Source: Armigeres subalbatus (taxonomy: Eukaryota; Arthropoda; Insecta; Diptera; Culicidae). From it: a DNA stretch of 64,000 bases. The notes under the pieces are model-generated. The model worked only from the letters and a program-made list of their open reading frames with translations. It was not told where the DNA came from and made no database searches. Positions 33,209 to 44,032 of the stretch are shown here, piece after piece (positions within the stretch are counted from its first letter, which is position 1; every line of letters starts with the position of its first letter). Where the stretch lies: the NCBI RefSeq assembly GCF_024139115.2, contig NC_085140.1, positions 458,786,248 to 458,850,247 of the forward strand. Direction: 5' to 3'. Made by a program: the position numbers and the translations under genes.

Positions 33209-34488
33209 TACCGCTTGGATACCACCAAAACGCCGTGGGTCGCTCAACATTTAAAGCTCTTTCTCACACTGCGCTTCAGCTGAGTCTGTCTAACCCCGGA
33301 CACGTTATATCTCGGTAACGAAAAACCCATTATAGACTCTGTAGCTAATTTCTCGGTATTTGCGCTGACATCGATTAAGAATATTATTTATATTTCGGAC
33401 GATAGCAGAAAGCAACCGACCACAGCCAAAGAACAGCCAGCGACGAGATATCCCCCGTTGATCCGAGCATGGGTTGTCGTGTCTTTCACCAACTCACCTC
33501 CCGCTTCGGCTTTCTCGGCATCGAGCTCAAAGTTCACGCCAGCCAGAATTTTCAAATATTTCATGTGCACTATCAGTGCCCCGCTTATTGCTCCGGAAGG
33601 CACCAAAAGAAAGGCACCTTTGTGGAACAAAACAGCCTCTGCTGTTCCCCGACCGACCAGAGGAAGTTTAGCGCGCAAAAGTGAACGACGACGACGACAC
33701 GGCAAAAACGGTTTATAAACATTCGCCACGATAAAAGCAGATAGGTGTGTCGTTTGTCCACCACCCTGCAGTGACCGCGGTAGAGGAGATGGTGGTCTCA
33801 GCAAAGTCACTACAATCGGTTGAATTTCTTCCTACTTTTCTGTCGTCTGTCCTGACCATAGATCAGTCCTTCGGCAGCGTAGGGTTTTTCATTGGGCCGC
33901 GTGCCCCAACTGATAGCAGGTCCTGAAGAATGCACTCCATTGGTTAGGTGTAGCTGCTAGTAGGAGAGCTGCTGTTGGTTGCTGCCATCATTATGTTGAT
34001 TCTTCGTGAGATCGTGACGTCAAAAATCCCCTGTGGCTGATAAACTGCTTCAATAAATATTCACTCAATCTTATATAGTTCGATTTCTCTTGCATTGAAA
34101 AGGTATTGCTTCGGATAGTATAAGAAGAAATTGTAAATATGAAGAAGCACTATTCCGACGTTTTGGATGCTTCTTAATGCTGATAACATGCCTTCCAGTG
34201 CAATTTGAAACGAAGGAACACTATCCAAGTTCAATCTACAACGGTTGATCCCCACAAGACTCATTCCCTTCCATTGACCTACGGTAAACCCGTCCATCCA
34301 GCTGACATTTGACACGCACAATATTTGCTCAAATCATACTCTGGAAAGCACTGTGATCTGCACTGTGTGGTATTTCTTAATTTTCACTGGACAGAATTTT
34401 TTAGTCACTTTTATTTATTTTTAAAATTAGTTAATTTAAAACACAGAATTATATGAAATTTTCAATTTAAAAACAAAACAAATATTTT
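33209..34488. other. Non-coding, with a GC-richer island at 33460-33720
   Basis: The island carries overlapping open frames on both strands, including a 140-codon minus frame (33388-33810) with a hydrophobic C-terminus (YLVAGCSLAVVGCFLL). No known domain and no splice pairing was recognised. It could be a promoter-proximal CpG-like patch or an old element. Confidence 0.35.
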
Positions 34489-34849
34489 ATTGAACAATAA
34501 GCTATTTGTGCGCAGTTTGCTATGCTGGGATGCGGATGGCCAACTCGCCAGGATAGATGCTCACATCATGCTCTCGTTTATCAGACCGCATCGTGCTTTC
34601 GTGCTGTGCGGTTCTTTCTCTTTGCGGAAGGAAGTTTTTAATACTACCCGAAGCTATTTTAATTTCAACGGTGCTTCTTAGCGCTATTTCTACCCACTGA
34701 TCCCGTTACGATCTTTGCAAGGACCCGTGCCTTCGTTTTACGTTGGACCCGTTTGCGGAAGTAAAATTCCGACAAGCGGTGGTAATCCTGCAGGGACACC
34801 GTTCTGGGAAAAAGCCTCTAAGAAGGTCACGACTCCACGCTCCAGCAAT

Positions 34850-35810
34850 GAGTATTAATAAAACAGAGAGGAAGGGGAGTCTCTGAATTCCTCCACTTCC
34901 TTCAAAGAAACAAGGTTTCAAGACCGTCCTGCCCAAGCGCGGAAAAATAGAAGGAAGCTGGAGACTTCAGATATTCCTTCTAAATCTAACGTTGACATTA
35001 TTTCTTCTCCCATCGAACTGGAGCAATCAGTTCGATTTGATTAATAACGAATTTGAGGAAATCGAATCTACCTCTAGCCCAGGTGATTCGATTCATGCGA
35101 AGAAACAACGGATTCCGCCAATTGTGGTATCTGTTGCCGAGTTTTCTGGCTTTCGGAATGAAATCTTGAGTAACCTTCGGGGATCAAGGTTTCATTTCAG
35201 ATAGCTAGGAAGGGTGACTGCCGCGTTTTGCCGGGATCCTTTGACGATCGCAAACGTCTTCTCCAGTATTTAACTGAGAAGCGCCATAAATTCTTCACAT
35301 ACGACGACAAAACTGAGCGATTGTTCAAAGTCGTCTTGAAAGGTCTGCCCAGTGATGACAAATCACTGGATGAGATTAAAATTGAAATTTCTGAATTACT
35401 TGGATTTTCACCAGTCCAAGTAATTAAGATGAAAAAGAAATCCCACTCTGGTACTTCCCAAAGGGCATTTCTCAAGAATTTTATTTAGTTCATTTTAACA
35501 AAAGTGAACTAAATAATATGAAAAAGTTGGAAAAGGCCTGTATTATGTCCCATGTCCGTGTTACATGGGAACATTTCCGCAGGCCTGGGGGAAATTCAAA
35601 ATCCCACTCAGTGCCGTAAGTGCCAAAAGTGGGGTCACGGAACCAAACATTGCCACATGGATGCTAAATGCATGATTTGTGGTGGAACCTCTCCCGCCAA
35701 GGACGCTTGTCCTGTGGGAGAAGATTCCAATAAATTTAAGTGTGCAAATTGGGGGGTAATCATAAATCCAATTTCTGGGAATGCCCTTCACGCAAAAAAG
35801 TTTTGAATTC
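34850..35810 (+). pseudogene. Jockey ORF1 (gag-like, CCHC), frameshifted
   Basis: Segments in order are: VRFDLINNEFEEIESTSS; IPPIVVSVAEFSGFRNEILS; then, after a frame change, RKGDCRVLPGSFDDRKRLLQ, LFKVVLKGLPSDDKSLDEIK and ELLGFSPVQVIKMKKKSHSG (the gag-like nucleic-acid-binding domain). After another shift come NKSELNNMKKLEKACIMSHV and then two zinc knuckles, CRKCQKWGHGTKHC and CMICGGTSPAKDAC. At least three frame changes each need one base, and the missing base often falls in a G or T run (CTTCGGGGATC, AGGGCATTTC). The protein would be a nucleic-acid chaperone in the retrotransposon RNP. The frameshifts are either decay or sequencing error. Confidence 0.8.
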
Positions 35811-36244
35811 CCGTGCAAAATTGATGACGGGAAATTCCAATCGGATCCCAGATTCGGTAGAAATTTTTCAAACGCTCAAATTTCGAAACCAGTTACCGGT
35901 CGAGCAATTCATACCCACCACAATTCACAAACAAATTTTGCCGCTCGTCAACGGGTAGCAAGCACTTCAGTAAATTCCAATTTTTCGAATGTACCTACAC
36001 GTATGCAAAACATCGCTGCTGGTAGACAAAATTTCTCTTCTCAAAATGAGGTTTATACCCATGTCCCAACGGGAAATAATGGTCATGTTGCCGATTCAGG
36101 TAGCATGACTGCTTCCGATTTTGATTTTTTAACTGAACAATTGCATCACATGATTGATGTAATGTTCAAAGCAAATACTCATTCCAGAAGCTGTTCAGGT
36201 TGGTATAAAGTACACACAAAAAATTGTTATCGGACTCCGTTTCA

Positions 36245-37985
36245 ATGGATCCAAATAATTGTGTGAAAGTTCTAAATTGGAATGCCTGCTCTCTAAAGGG
36301 TAAGGAAGATGAATTATTCAACTTCTAACAGTTCATAATGTGCATATTGCCATTATAACAGAAACCTATTTAAAACCAGGACTCTCCATTAAAAGAGATC
36401 CAAATTATTTTATCTACAGAAATGATCGTCTTGACAGCGCCTGTGGTGGGGTCGCCATTGTCATCAATAGACGTATCAAACATAAATTATTTTCTTCATT
36501 CAAAAACCAAAGTTTTTGAAACCTTGGGAGTTTCTGTTGAAACAAATTTTGGAAAATTTTCCTTCATTTGCAGCTTACTTGCCTTTTCAATGCAATGGGC
36601 AGCAAAAGAATTTGTTGAAAGCTGATCTTCAAATTCTGACTCGCAACAAATCAAAATTCTTCGTAATTGGTGACTTCAATGCCCAACACCGTTCATGGAA
36701 TAATGCTAAAAGCAATTCCAACGGCAACATTTTATTTGAAGATTGTTCTGCGGGATATTATACTATTCAATATCCCAATGGACCAACTTGTTTTTCTTCC
36801 AGTCGAAATCCTTTCTACAATTGATTTAGTTTTAACGGATTCAAGTCAGCTGTGTGGCCAATTGGTAACTCATGCTGACTTTGACTCTGATCACCTTCCT
36901 GTGACATTTGAAATCTCACAAGAAGCCATTTATAATCCAATCAGCTCTACTTTTAATTATCATAGAGCTGATTGGGATTTATATAAAACGTATATCGATA
37001 GGAATTTTGATGTTGATATTCCTCTCGATACCAAAAGTGATATTGATACTGCTCTCGTATCTTTGACAAATTTAATTGTCGAAGCCAGAGGCATTGCAAT
37101 TCCTAAATGTGAAATTAAATTCAACTCCATTATTATTGACGACGATCTTCAGCTACTGATCCGTCTTAAAAATGTGAGGCGAAGGCAATACCAAAGAACT
37201 CGCGATCCTACTTTAAAAGTTATTTGGCGAGATTTGCAAATGAAATTAAAAACGTTTCGCTATTCTGAGAAATACCAACTTTGGAGAATAATGTCTCGAA
37301 GTTGGATCCCAGTTCGAAACCCTTTTGAAATTAACGAAAATTCTTAAAAACCTCAAAAGCCAATTCCAGCGCTTAAAGAGGGAAATAAAATTTTATTAAC
37401 AAATGGCGAAAAGGCTCAAAAACTTGCTCAGCAGTTCGAGAGTGCCCATAATTTTAGTCTAGGTCTCACTAGTCCAATTGAGGATCAGGTTACATTTACG
37501 AAGCTTCGAAGACATTCTCAACTAAGATAATGTTTTTGACCCTTCGTTGGGAAACTAATTTGGATGAAGTGAGATCTATTACTAGAAAGATTGAAAATAT
37601 GAAAGCCCCAGGTGATGATAGTATTTTCTACATAATTATCAAAAAACTTCCTGAGAGCTCTTTATCCTTTTGGTTAATTTATTTAACAAATGTTTTCAAT
37701 TGGCATTCTTCCCAGATAAATGGAAAAGCGTCAAAGTTATTTCCATTTTGAAGCCGGAAAAACAATCCAGCTGAGGCTTCTAGTTATCGCCCTTAATCAG
37801 TTTGCTTTCTTCAATAAGCAAACTGTTTGAAAAGATTATTTTAAATAGAATGATGGTTCATATTAATGACAATTCTATTTTTGCTGATGAGCAATTTGGT
37901 TTTCGCCATGGGCATTCAACCACTCATCAGTTATTAAGAGTTACGAACTTAATTCGGCTCAACAAATCTGAAGGATATTCGACTG
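36245..37985 (+). pseudogene. Jockey ORF2 (endonuclease and partial RT), frameshifted and truncated
   Basis: It starts at ATG 36245 with MDPNNCVKVLNWNACSLKGK (endonuclease motif I: N, W, N, A). The order continues with ITETYLKPG, the YRNDR..CGGVAIVI block, KFFVIGDFNAQHRSWN (catalytic GDFNA-H), IDLVLTDSSQLCG and FDSDHLPV (SDH motif, catalytic His). A linker (LRLKNVRRRQYQRTRDPT) and the RT fingers follow (NMKAPGDDSIFYIIIKKLP, KLFEKIILNRM, DEQFGFRHGHSTTHQLLR). The frame ends after EGYSTG, so the palm with YADD is missing. Several one-base indels need correction to keep the frame, and a base is gained at FICSLLAF and in NPFYN. Confidence 0.85.
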
Positions 37986-38600
37986 GTCTGTTTGTGTGTT
38001 GTTGTATGTGTGTGTATTTACAAATTTTGTAGACACACTTTTTAGACTTAGCATTGGCCGAATTACTCAAGATTCCATTCGACTGAGAATCCTTTCCCAT
38101 TGTTTGCTATTGAAAATTGGCCAGATTGGACTCACAAGAGATTGGGATCAAAGTTATGGCCAAAATACTATTTTCTATGCGCAAAACACGCTAAAATACT
38201 CACTATATTTTTTTTTTTGGAGAAAGGCACAAACACCGCTAGGTGATTAATCAGGTTTTTCCTTCTTGTACTTATTTTCTTTGTTTACTACTCATAATTA
38301 TATTTATTTCTACTTCTACTACCTTCTCTTTTCACATAAGAAACTTATTTTGAACTTTTGGATGTCTTTACTTGTGGATGTCTTCAAGACAAGTTAGTAC
38401 TATCTCATCTTATTCCACCATTGTAATTTTACAGATACGCATTTCGACCTCCACAATAAACCTCGTAGACTCTTAAGGAATGGAGGGATCTATAAAGTCT
38501 ACTACGTTTGTCTACGAAGGGCGACAGAAGTAACCAATGTCTACTAGACTTTTATTTTTTAGTTTTCTGAAAATAATCAATACAGCACCAATATGCGGAG

Positions 38601-39751
38601 TAGTGTTCTAACGGTAATACCGGTATTACCGGCCAATTTTGGGTACCGAATTACCGGTATTAGAGACGGAAAATACCGGTATTTTCGGTATTAAAATTTC
38701 GCTGTCAGTATAAAAATTTGACTTTTCTTCAATGAACATTCTGTTGATATCGTCCAGAATTTTTCCGCAATGTAAATTATAAAAAACTGTACGAGCCGTA
38801 GTAGTTCTTTTCCGTAGATCACCTGTGAAAAACAAGTTTTGCAAAAATATGTCCGTTCTGAAAAGAATTTGAATTAGTGGCTGATGCCAAGGCACGCTGA
38901 AATAATTCAACTCGAACCTGTTCAATTTGTGGAACTACTGCTCTGTGAGTTCTCTCTCTATAAGTCGACGTGCCATTCCAATTTACGTTGGAACTATTAT
39001 CAAATCAAGCCACGAAATTTCTGCCACTATTTCGAGGCTTTTGAGGAATGAATCCAAGAGAGACGATCCAAATACGCCGATCTTTTGTTTTTGAATAATT
39101 CTGCCGTGAAGAATTGATAAGAAACGATTTGATTTTCTTCAAGGCATCCAGAGCTACTTTGATAAGGCAAGCGTGGGATCTTGAAGCGTTTAATCATTCC
39201 TGATGCGATCGTTAAAACTGAGACAATGCCATACTTGACGATCGTCAGAAGAAGATGCCTCTTTGAATATTTTTCTGGTTTATCGTTGAGACAACTTGTG
39301 AAGAGACTGTAGCAAAGCAAAACACTTGCGTTGCTGGTGGCAAATACGTTGACTCCAGGATCCTTGCATTCAATCCGTAAAGAATTCTCCTACATGAATC
39401 GGAAGGATTAAGGGCAATGTTGACACTGATTTTCGACGTCTTGGCATTATTCGTCCTACTTCGGTTGAACCAGAGGGCATTCTCAGTAGTTGCTGCTAAC
39501 AAAATCCAATGCGGATTGGGAGATGAGTCGCTCAGTATAAATGTCTATCTAAGTTTCGCTTTGCCCACTCAACAAGCAATGATTTTAACATTTAAATTTG
39601 TCAACAAATATTGTGTTTCTCCAGAAGTCCAAATCAAAGTTTTTCTTTTACTACCTGTAATTTTCAAAACCGGTATTCTACCGGTATTGCCGTTTGACTC
39701 CATCAAATACCGAAAACCTTATTTGACAAAATAATAATACCGACCACCCTA
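38601..39751 (+). mobile_element. hAT element, deletion-rich copy
   Basis: The same element as 46413-47622, inside copy A. The left target repeat ATGCGGAG (38593-38600) is intact; the right one is degraded (ATGGG). The ends TAGTGTTC and GACCACCCTA retain the hAT termini imperfectly. The transposase relic is further broken here. Confidence 0.75.
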
Positions 39752-39800
39752 ATGGGTGGATGCAAACGGAATATCAAAAGTATTCTGGACTGATTCAGTA

Positions 39801-40014
39801 CACCCAAAAACAAATCTGACAATTATTGTATAAAATCTGGGCATATAACAATTCTGAAGATTTTATACAGATATTGTATTAAAATAATACAAATCTGTAT
39901 TATTTCAATACAATAATTGTGTTAAAATCTTCCGAAATTATATGCCCAATTATTATTCAGTTTCTGTAAGGTTTTATGCAGAACTGTATTAAAATCTGCC
40001 ATCCTGGTTGGGTG
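39801..40014. mobile_element. CACCCAA MITE, copy A
   Basis: Starts CACCCAA after TA and ends TTGGGTG before TA, with many ATACA/TGTAT words inside. It is the counterpart of 47675-47895. Confidence 0.7.
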
Positions 40015-40289
40015 TACTTATGGAAATAGATGGACTGGAAAGTTCAGAATACAGGAAGAATTCAAGGTGTGCGCCGTTTCAAAACTGGCAGAGATGGTGC
40101 ATTATATAATCTACAGGGAGATAAGCGTCACGATAGTTTACAGCGTTTATTTCTTTGATTTTTTCTTAAGATTTTCCGGATTTTGTTGTTATACTTTCGG
40201 AAAATCTTTTAATTTTCTCGGAATAATCTAATGAATTCCGCTGAAGTAGAGTTTGAATTTTAAGTAAAACTGTCCTGGATTAAGAAAAT

Positions 40290-40505
40290 TATTTTGAGCT
40301 TTTTAGTGGATATCTTCACTTGTATAAGACGAGTTTGTACAATCATTTAATTCACCTTAATTGTACCTTAGATACTTATTTCAACCTCAACAGTAAGGCC
40401 GTTTCAGTGTCTCATTGCTCAGTCAGGTCGATTCGAGTCAAGTACGAGACATGAAAGAACAGCTATCTGTCAAAATTGAAAGTGGAATAAATAGGATTGT
40501 CAAAC
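40290..40505. mobile_element. Foldback element FB, copy A
   Basis: Left edge AAGAAAATTATTTTGAGC, TTTTTAGTGGA, then ATAAGACGAGTTTGTACAAT, CTCAACAGTAAGGCCGT and TCGAGTCAAGTACGAGACA. The right arm is badly eroded (ATAGGATTGTCAAACTCG). Confidence 0.65.
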
Positions 40506-41779
40506 TCGAAACAATGTCCTGGATGTTCTCATGAAATTCTTTTTTGTATTTCCACTTCAAATTATTTGGAGATTCCATCTTTGAAATTCCCACAGGAACT
40601 TCTTTGGAAATGAAAAAAAACATCAGAAGTGCCGAGAATTTGTTTAAAATTTCACATGAATCTCGAATATTCCCAAAGGAAATTGTTCTCTATTTTTACG
40701 GAAAGTTCTTCGAAGTTTTAATGGTGAACTTTTTAAAGAAACGACGGCAGCACTTACTTGCCTCAAGGGAGGAATAAATTCCTCCGAAAATTTCATAATT
40801 GACTCAAGATCTGACTTCAGCGGCCGTGAACAGGACTTAATTTTATTTTGTTTTAAATTAATTTTTGTTTTATTATTATGTCTATGCAGACCCGGAACTT
40901 CGTTTCGCCTAAAATTAATTTATTCTCTGATTAGTTCTTAGTTTTGAAGAAATTTAGTTTCATTTGTATGAGCCCCCTTTCAAAGCGGAGGGGGTCTCTA
41001 ACCTCTTAAGAACCTTCCACGGCCCCAAAAAACTTTTGCATAAAAATTTTCGCCAATCGGTTCAGTAGTTTCCAGATCTATAAGGTTCAGAGAACAGAAA
41101 TTCATTTTTATGTATACAGATTTTGTTTAATTTGTATTTGTATTGTTTTGAATTTTATTTTTGGTGCGACGTTTTTCCACTAAAATCAATTTGAATAAAT
41201 AAATAACTTAGCAAGTGATTGATCTCCATATTATTTCATATGAGACATTGCGCACAACATAATGATGTTTTGAAATTTGGAAAAGTCTCTAGACTTCAAT
41301 GAAAAGGGGTTTCGGAAAAGTCTACTAGAGGGATTTGAAAATTGAAATTTCGGTCTACGTGGTTTATAAAGCTCAATTTTTTCTCCCAGGATATGGCAAT
41401 TAGGTTATAGTCAACTAGATGCGTTTTCGCAGTTAGTATTTGGAGCGACACAGGCACAAAAAAAATCAAAACAAGAAATTCTCGACCAGAAATTAAGATG
41501 CCTACTTATAAGAAAACAAAAGGATCCAGTGAATGATCAAGTTTAAATGCTCCATGAAAAAAGAAATGACCGGAAGTTATTTATCAATTGAAGTGTAGAT
41601 TACGGATCCTATCAATCCATGATTACGAAAACGGGTTCGAAACCTTACTGTAATACCATGTTATGCCCCAACCTATGACACCGATCTACTAGACGAAGAG
41701 AACTTCTACAGCCATTTAAATACTGATGTAGATAGAATTCTCAAGAGTTGTTCACTTCGACTGTAGTGTTGATTTTAAA

Positions 41780-41907
41780 GCCAGAGTAAACGCGACGAGC
41801 GATGCGACGCAACGCGACTCGCGCAAAAGAATAACAATCATTATCAACAGGCTGTCAAATTGCACTGTCGCGTCGCGTCGATCCACGTCGCGTTTACTCT
41901 GGCTTGC
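41780..41907. mobile_element. CpG-rich TIR MITE, copy A
   Basis: GCCAGAGTAAACGCGACGAG ... CGTCGCGTTTACTCTGGC; the counterpart of 50507-50640. Confidence 0.75.
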
Positions 41908-42380
41908 TCCAAGTATGATGGGTGTTCTGTAACGGTAATTTGTAAATTTGGTCGGTATGCATCTTATTGGTTTGATTTATTACCACAATATTTTGTCACG
42001 TATAAAAACTCAAGTGAGTTCTATCGGTTGTACGCAAAGGTGACGTAGGACTACGTAGATATACGAAATGGATGGTATTTTCCATAATAATTTGTGTCTC
42101 TTTATTAACATTGAGCAAATTGCTCGGAGGTCAACTGTCGCTAAGCCTCCACCATTTAGAATAAATTTTCAGCATTGCCACTGCTACCCACGCCTTCGTG
42201 CTGCTGTGTCCGCTCCGCTGCTCATTTTTGTCAGACCGCTCCTTACGGAATCCGATCAAAATCGCTCGCGCCGGAAAGCAGCTTTCTTGTATTCAAACTA
42301 AGCTCGTTAGCCCCGCCCTTTGTGATCTGATATGGATGTTAATATAATGTGCACTCAAACGATTAATAAAGGGCTCTCCC

Positions 42381-43227
42381 CATCGTGCTTTCGTGCTGTG
42401 CGGTTCTTTCTCTTTGCGGAAGGAAGTTTTAATACTCGAAGCTATTTTAATTTCAACGGTGCTTCTTAGCGCTATTTTACCCACTAGTCCGTTACGATCT
42501 TTGCAAGGACCCGTGCCTTCGTTTTACGTTGGACCGTTTGCGGAGTAAAATTCCGACAAGCGGTGGTAATCCTCGAGGACCGTTCTGGGAAAAACCTCTA
42601 GAAGGTCACGTCTCCACGCTCAGCAATGAGTATTAAAAAAACAAGAGGAAGGAGTCTCTGAATTCTCACTTCCTTCAAAGAACAAGGTTTCAAGACCGTC
42701 CTGCCCAAGCGCGGAAAAATAGAAGGAAGCTGGAGACTTCAGATATTCCTTCTAATCTAACGTTGAAATTTCTTCTCCAATCGAACTGAGCAATCAGTTC
42801 GATTTGATTAATGATGATTGAGAAATCAGATCTACCTCTAGGTGATTCGATTCTGCGAAAAACAAAGTTCCGCAATTGTGGTATCTGTTGCCGAGTTTCT
42901 GGCTTCGGAATGAATCTTGAGTAACCTTCAGGGATCAAGGTTTCATTTCAGATGCTAGGAAGGGTGACTGCCGCGTTTTGCCGGGATCCTTTGACGATCG
43001 CAAACGTCTTCTCACTATTTAACTGAGAAGCGCCATAAATTCTTCACATACGACGACAAAACTGAGCGATTGTTCAAAGTCGTCTTGAAAGGTCTCCCAG
43101 TGATGACAAATCACTGGATGAGATTAAAATTGAAATTTCTAATTACTTGGATTTTCACCAGTCCAAGTAATTAAGATGAAAAAGAATCCCATTCTGGTAC
43201 TTAGGGCATTTCTCAAGAATTTTATTT
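42381..43227 (+). mobile_element. Jockey 5' fragment, deletion-rich second copy
   Basis: Starts CATCGTGCTTTCGTGCTGTG and follows 34589-35480 (5' UTR and first part of ORF1) to TCAAGAATTTTATTT. It is 847 bp against 892, almost all differences being one- or two-base losses in runs (GGACCCG to GGACCG, GGAAGT to GGAGT). It joins copy A on its left and unique DNA on its right. Confidence 0.88.
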
Positions 43228-43233
43228 GGACAC

Positions 43234-44032
43234 CCAAGAGAATTAATCCAGAAGAACAAGATAAAAATTCTCCGTCAAGTACAATCGCGTCCCCCAACAA
43301 ACATTTAACAGTCAACGATAGAGGTCGATCAAGACGTCGTAGTCGATCGGCTACTTCTCTTATTCTACCAAGAAGCATATACAGAAGTCCTGCAGCGCTA
43401 AGTCCAGCTCCACACAGTGGAATCGAAATAATGCACAACCTACTTAGGAGCCCTTCGACTTCACCTAACCGGGTTAGGCGGAAGAGTTCGACTTCGGATC
43501 CACGACTAGAGCCAACAAGTGACAAGAACAACAATAGCTTGGAGTTCAACAATCTGAATGGAGCGAAAAGTGATAAATGTATCAATGTCAACGAGGACGA
43601 TATCTACGACGTTTTCGGAAAAACGATAGCCACACAAACATCTACCGATGAACTGGCACCACCCGCGATACTGTCTGGCATCGGGTCACGATCTGGCACG
43701 GACATGGAGATTCCTAGTATCATCAATGTAAATCCTACCGATGAAAGTACCGACGCTGACAACAATAACCCATCATCCGCAAATTCTAGGCGAATGAGCC
43801 TAACGAAAACTAATTTGCCTAGAACGCTAGAAGCCAACATCATCACCTCTTGGGAGGACCTAGGCATCGTGGATCGTATGGCTCTACAGCAGCTCAAAAG
43901 TGGGGTAAGTAGCATAATTAAAGCATCGATTTTTTTTATCTACACGTTCCACTGCCCTAAGAAACTCAATTATGATCCTTTGCCCAGCCGTTTGCTCTTG
44001 GCAGCCTGAGACAGAGAACTAGTTCAGCCTAG
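43234..44032 (+). CDS. Candidate host exon pair (BESS-like motif), function unknown
   Basis: A continuous frame 43234-43904 (about 223 codons) reads low-complexity Arg/Ser stretches (RGRSRRRSRSATSLILPRSI, LLRSPSTSPNRVRRKSSTSD), then EDDIYDVFGKTIATQ, then Ser/Asn-rich sequence and SWEDLGIVDRMALQQLKSG. It ends in phase 0 at GGG/GTAAGT. An acceptor (TTTGCCCAG) at 43987 would add PFALGSLRQRTSSA and a TAG at 44030-44032. The DxYDxFGKxIA piece resembles the start of a BESS motif of MADF-BESS DNA-binding proteins, but the rest of that motif is absent. The frame happens to continue in from the Jockey fragment, so the true 5' end is unknown. A retroelement ORF1 is the alternative. Confidence 0.4.

Larger units (their letters stand above)
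34489..37985 (+). mobile_element. Jockey-clade non-LTR retrotransposon, 3'-truncated
   Basis: The 5' UTR-like stretch (34500-34850) leads into a gag-like ORF1 (34850-35800) and an endonuclease/RT ORF2 (from 36245). The element stops abruptly at 37985 inside the RT, before the YxDD box, where a copy of the E1 repeat begins. Many single-base indels break both ORFs. Its first 890 bp recur at 42381-43227 with still more deletions. Confidence 0.88.
37985..42373 (+). repeat. Duplicated segment X, deletion-rich copy A
   Basis: Collinear with 45747-51122 over its whole length: E1 tail, hAT element, CACCCAA MITE, FB foldback, AAATTCC field, 250-bp unit, 134-bp MITE and the start of repeat D. Copy A is 4389 bp against 5376 bp and has a small deletion every few tens of bases, mostly in homopolymers, plus larger gaps (one 250-bp tandem unit, about 100 bp corresponding to 50409-50510, and parts of 48540-49060). 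It is not simply a noisy copy of B: near 40345-40370 it keeps TTTGTACAATC..TTAATTC of the FB left arm, which B lacks. Confidence 0.9.

Noticed and set aside
33388..33810. 140-codon minus-strand ORF with a hydrophobic C-terminus
   Set aside because: No homology recognised, overlapping frames on both strands, no splice or promoter context; not called as a gene.
43176..43233. Fusion of Jockey ORF1 with the candidate exon as one protein
   Set aside because: The first part matches the deletion-rich Jockey copy and is out of its natural frame; the junction is a sequence breakpoint, so no fusion gene is claimed.
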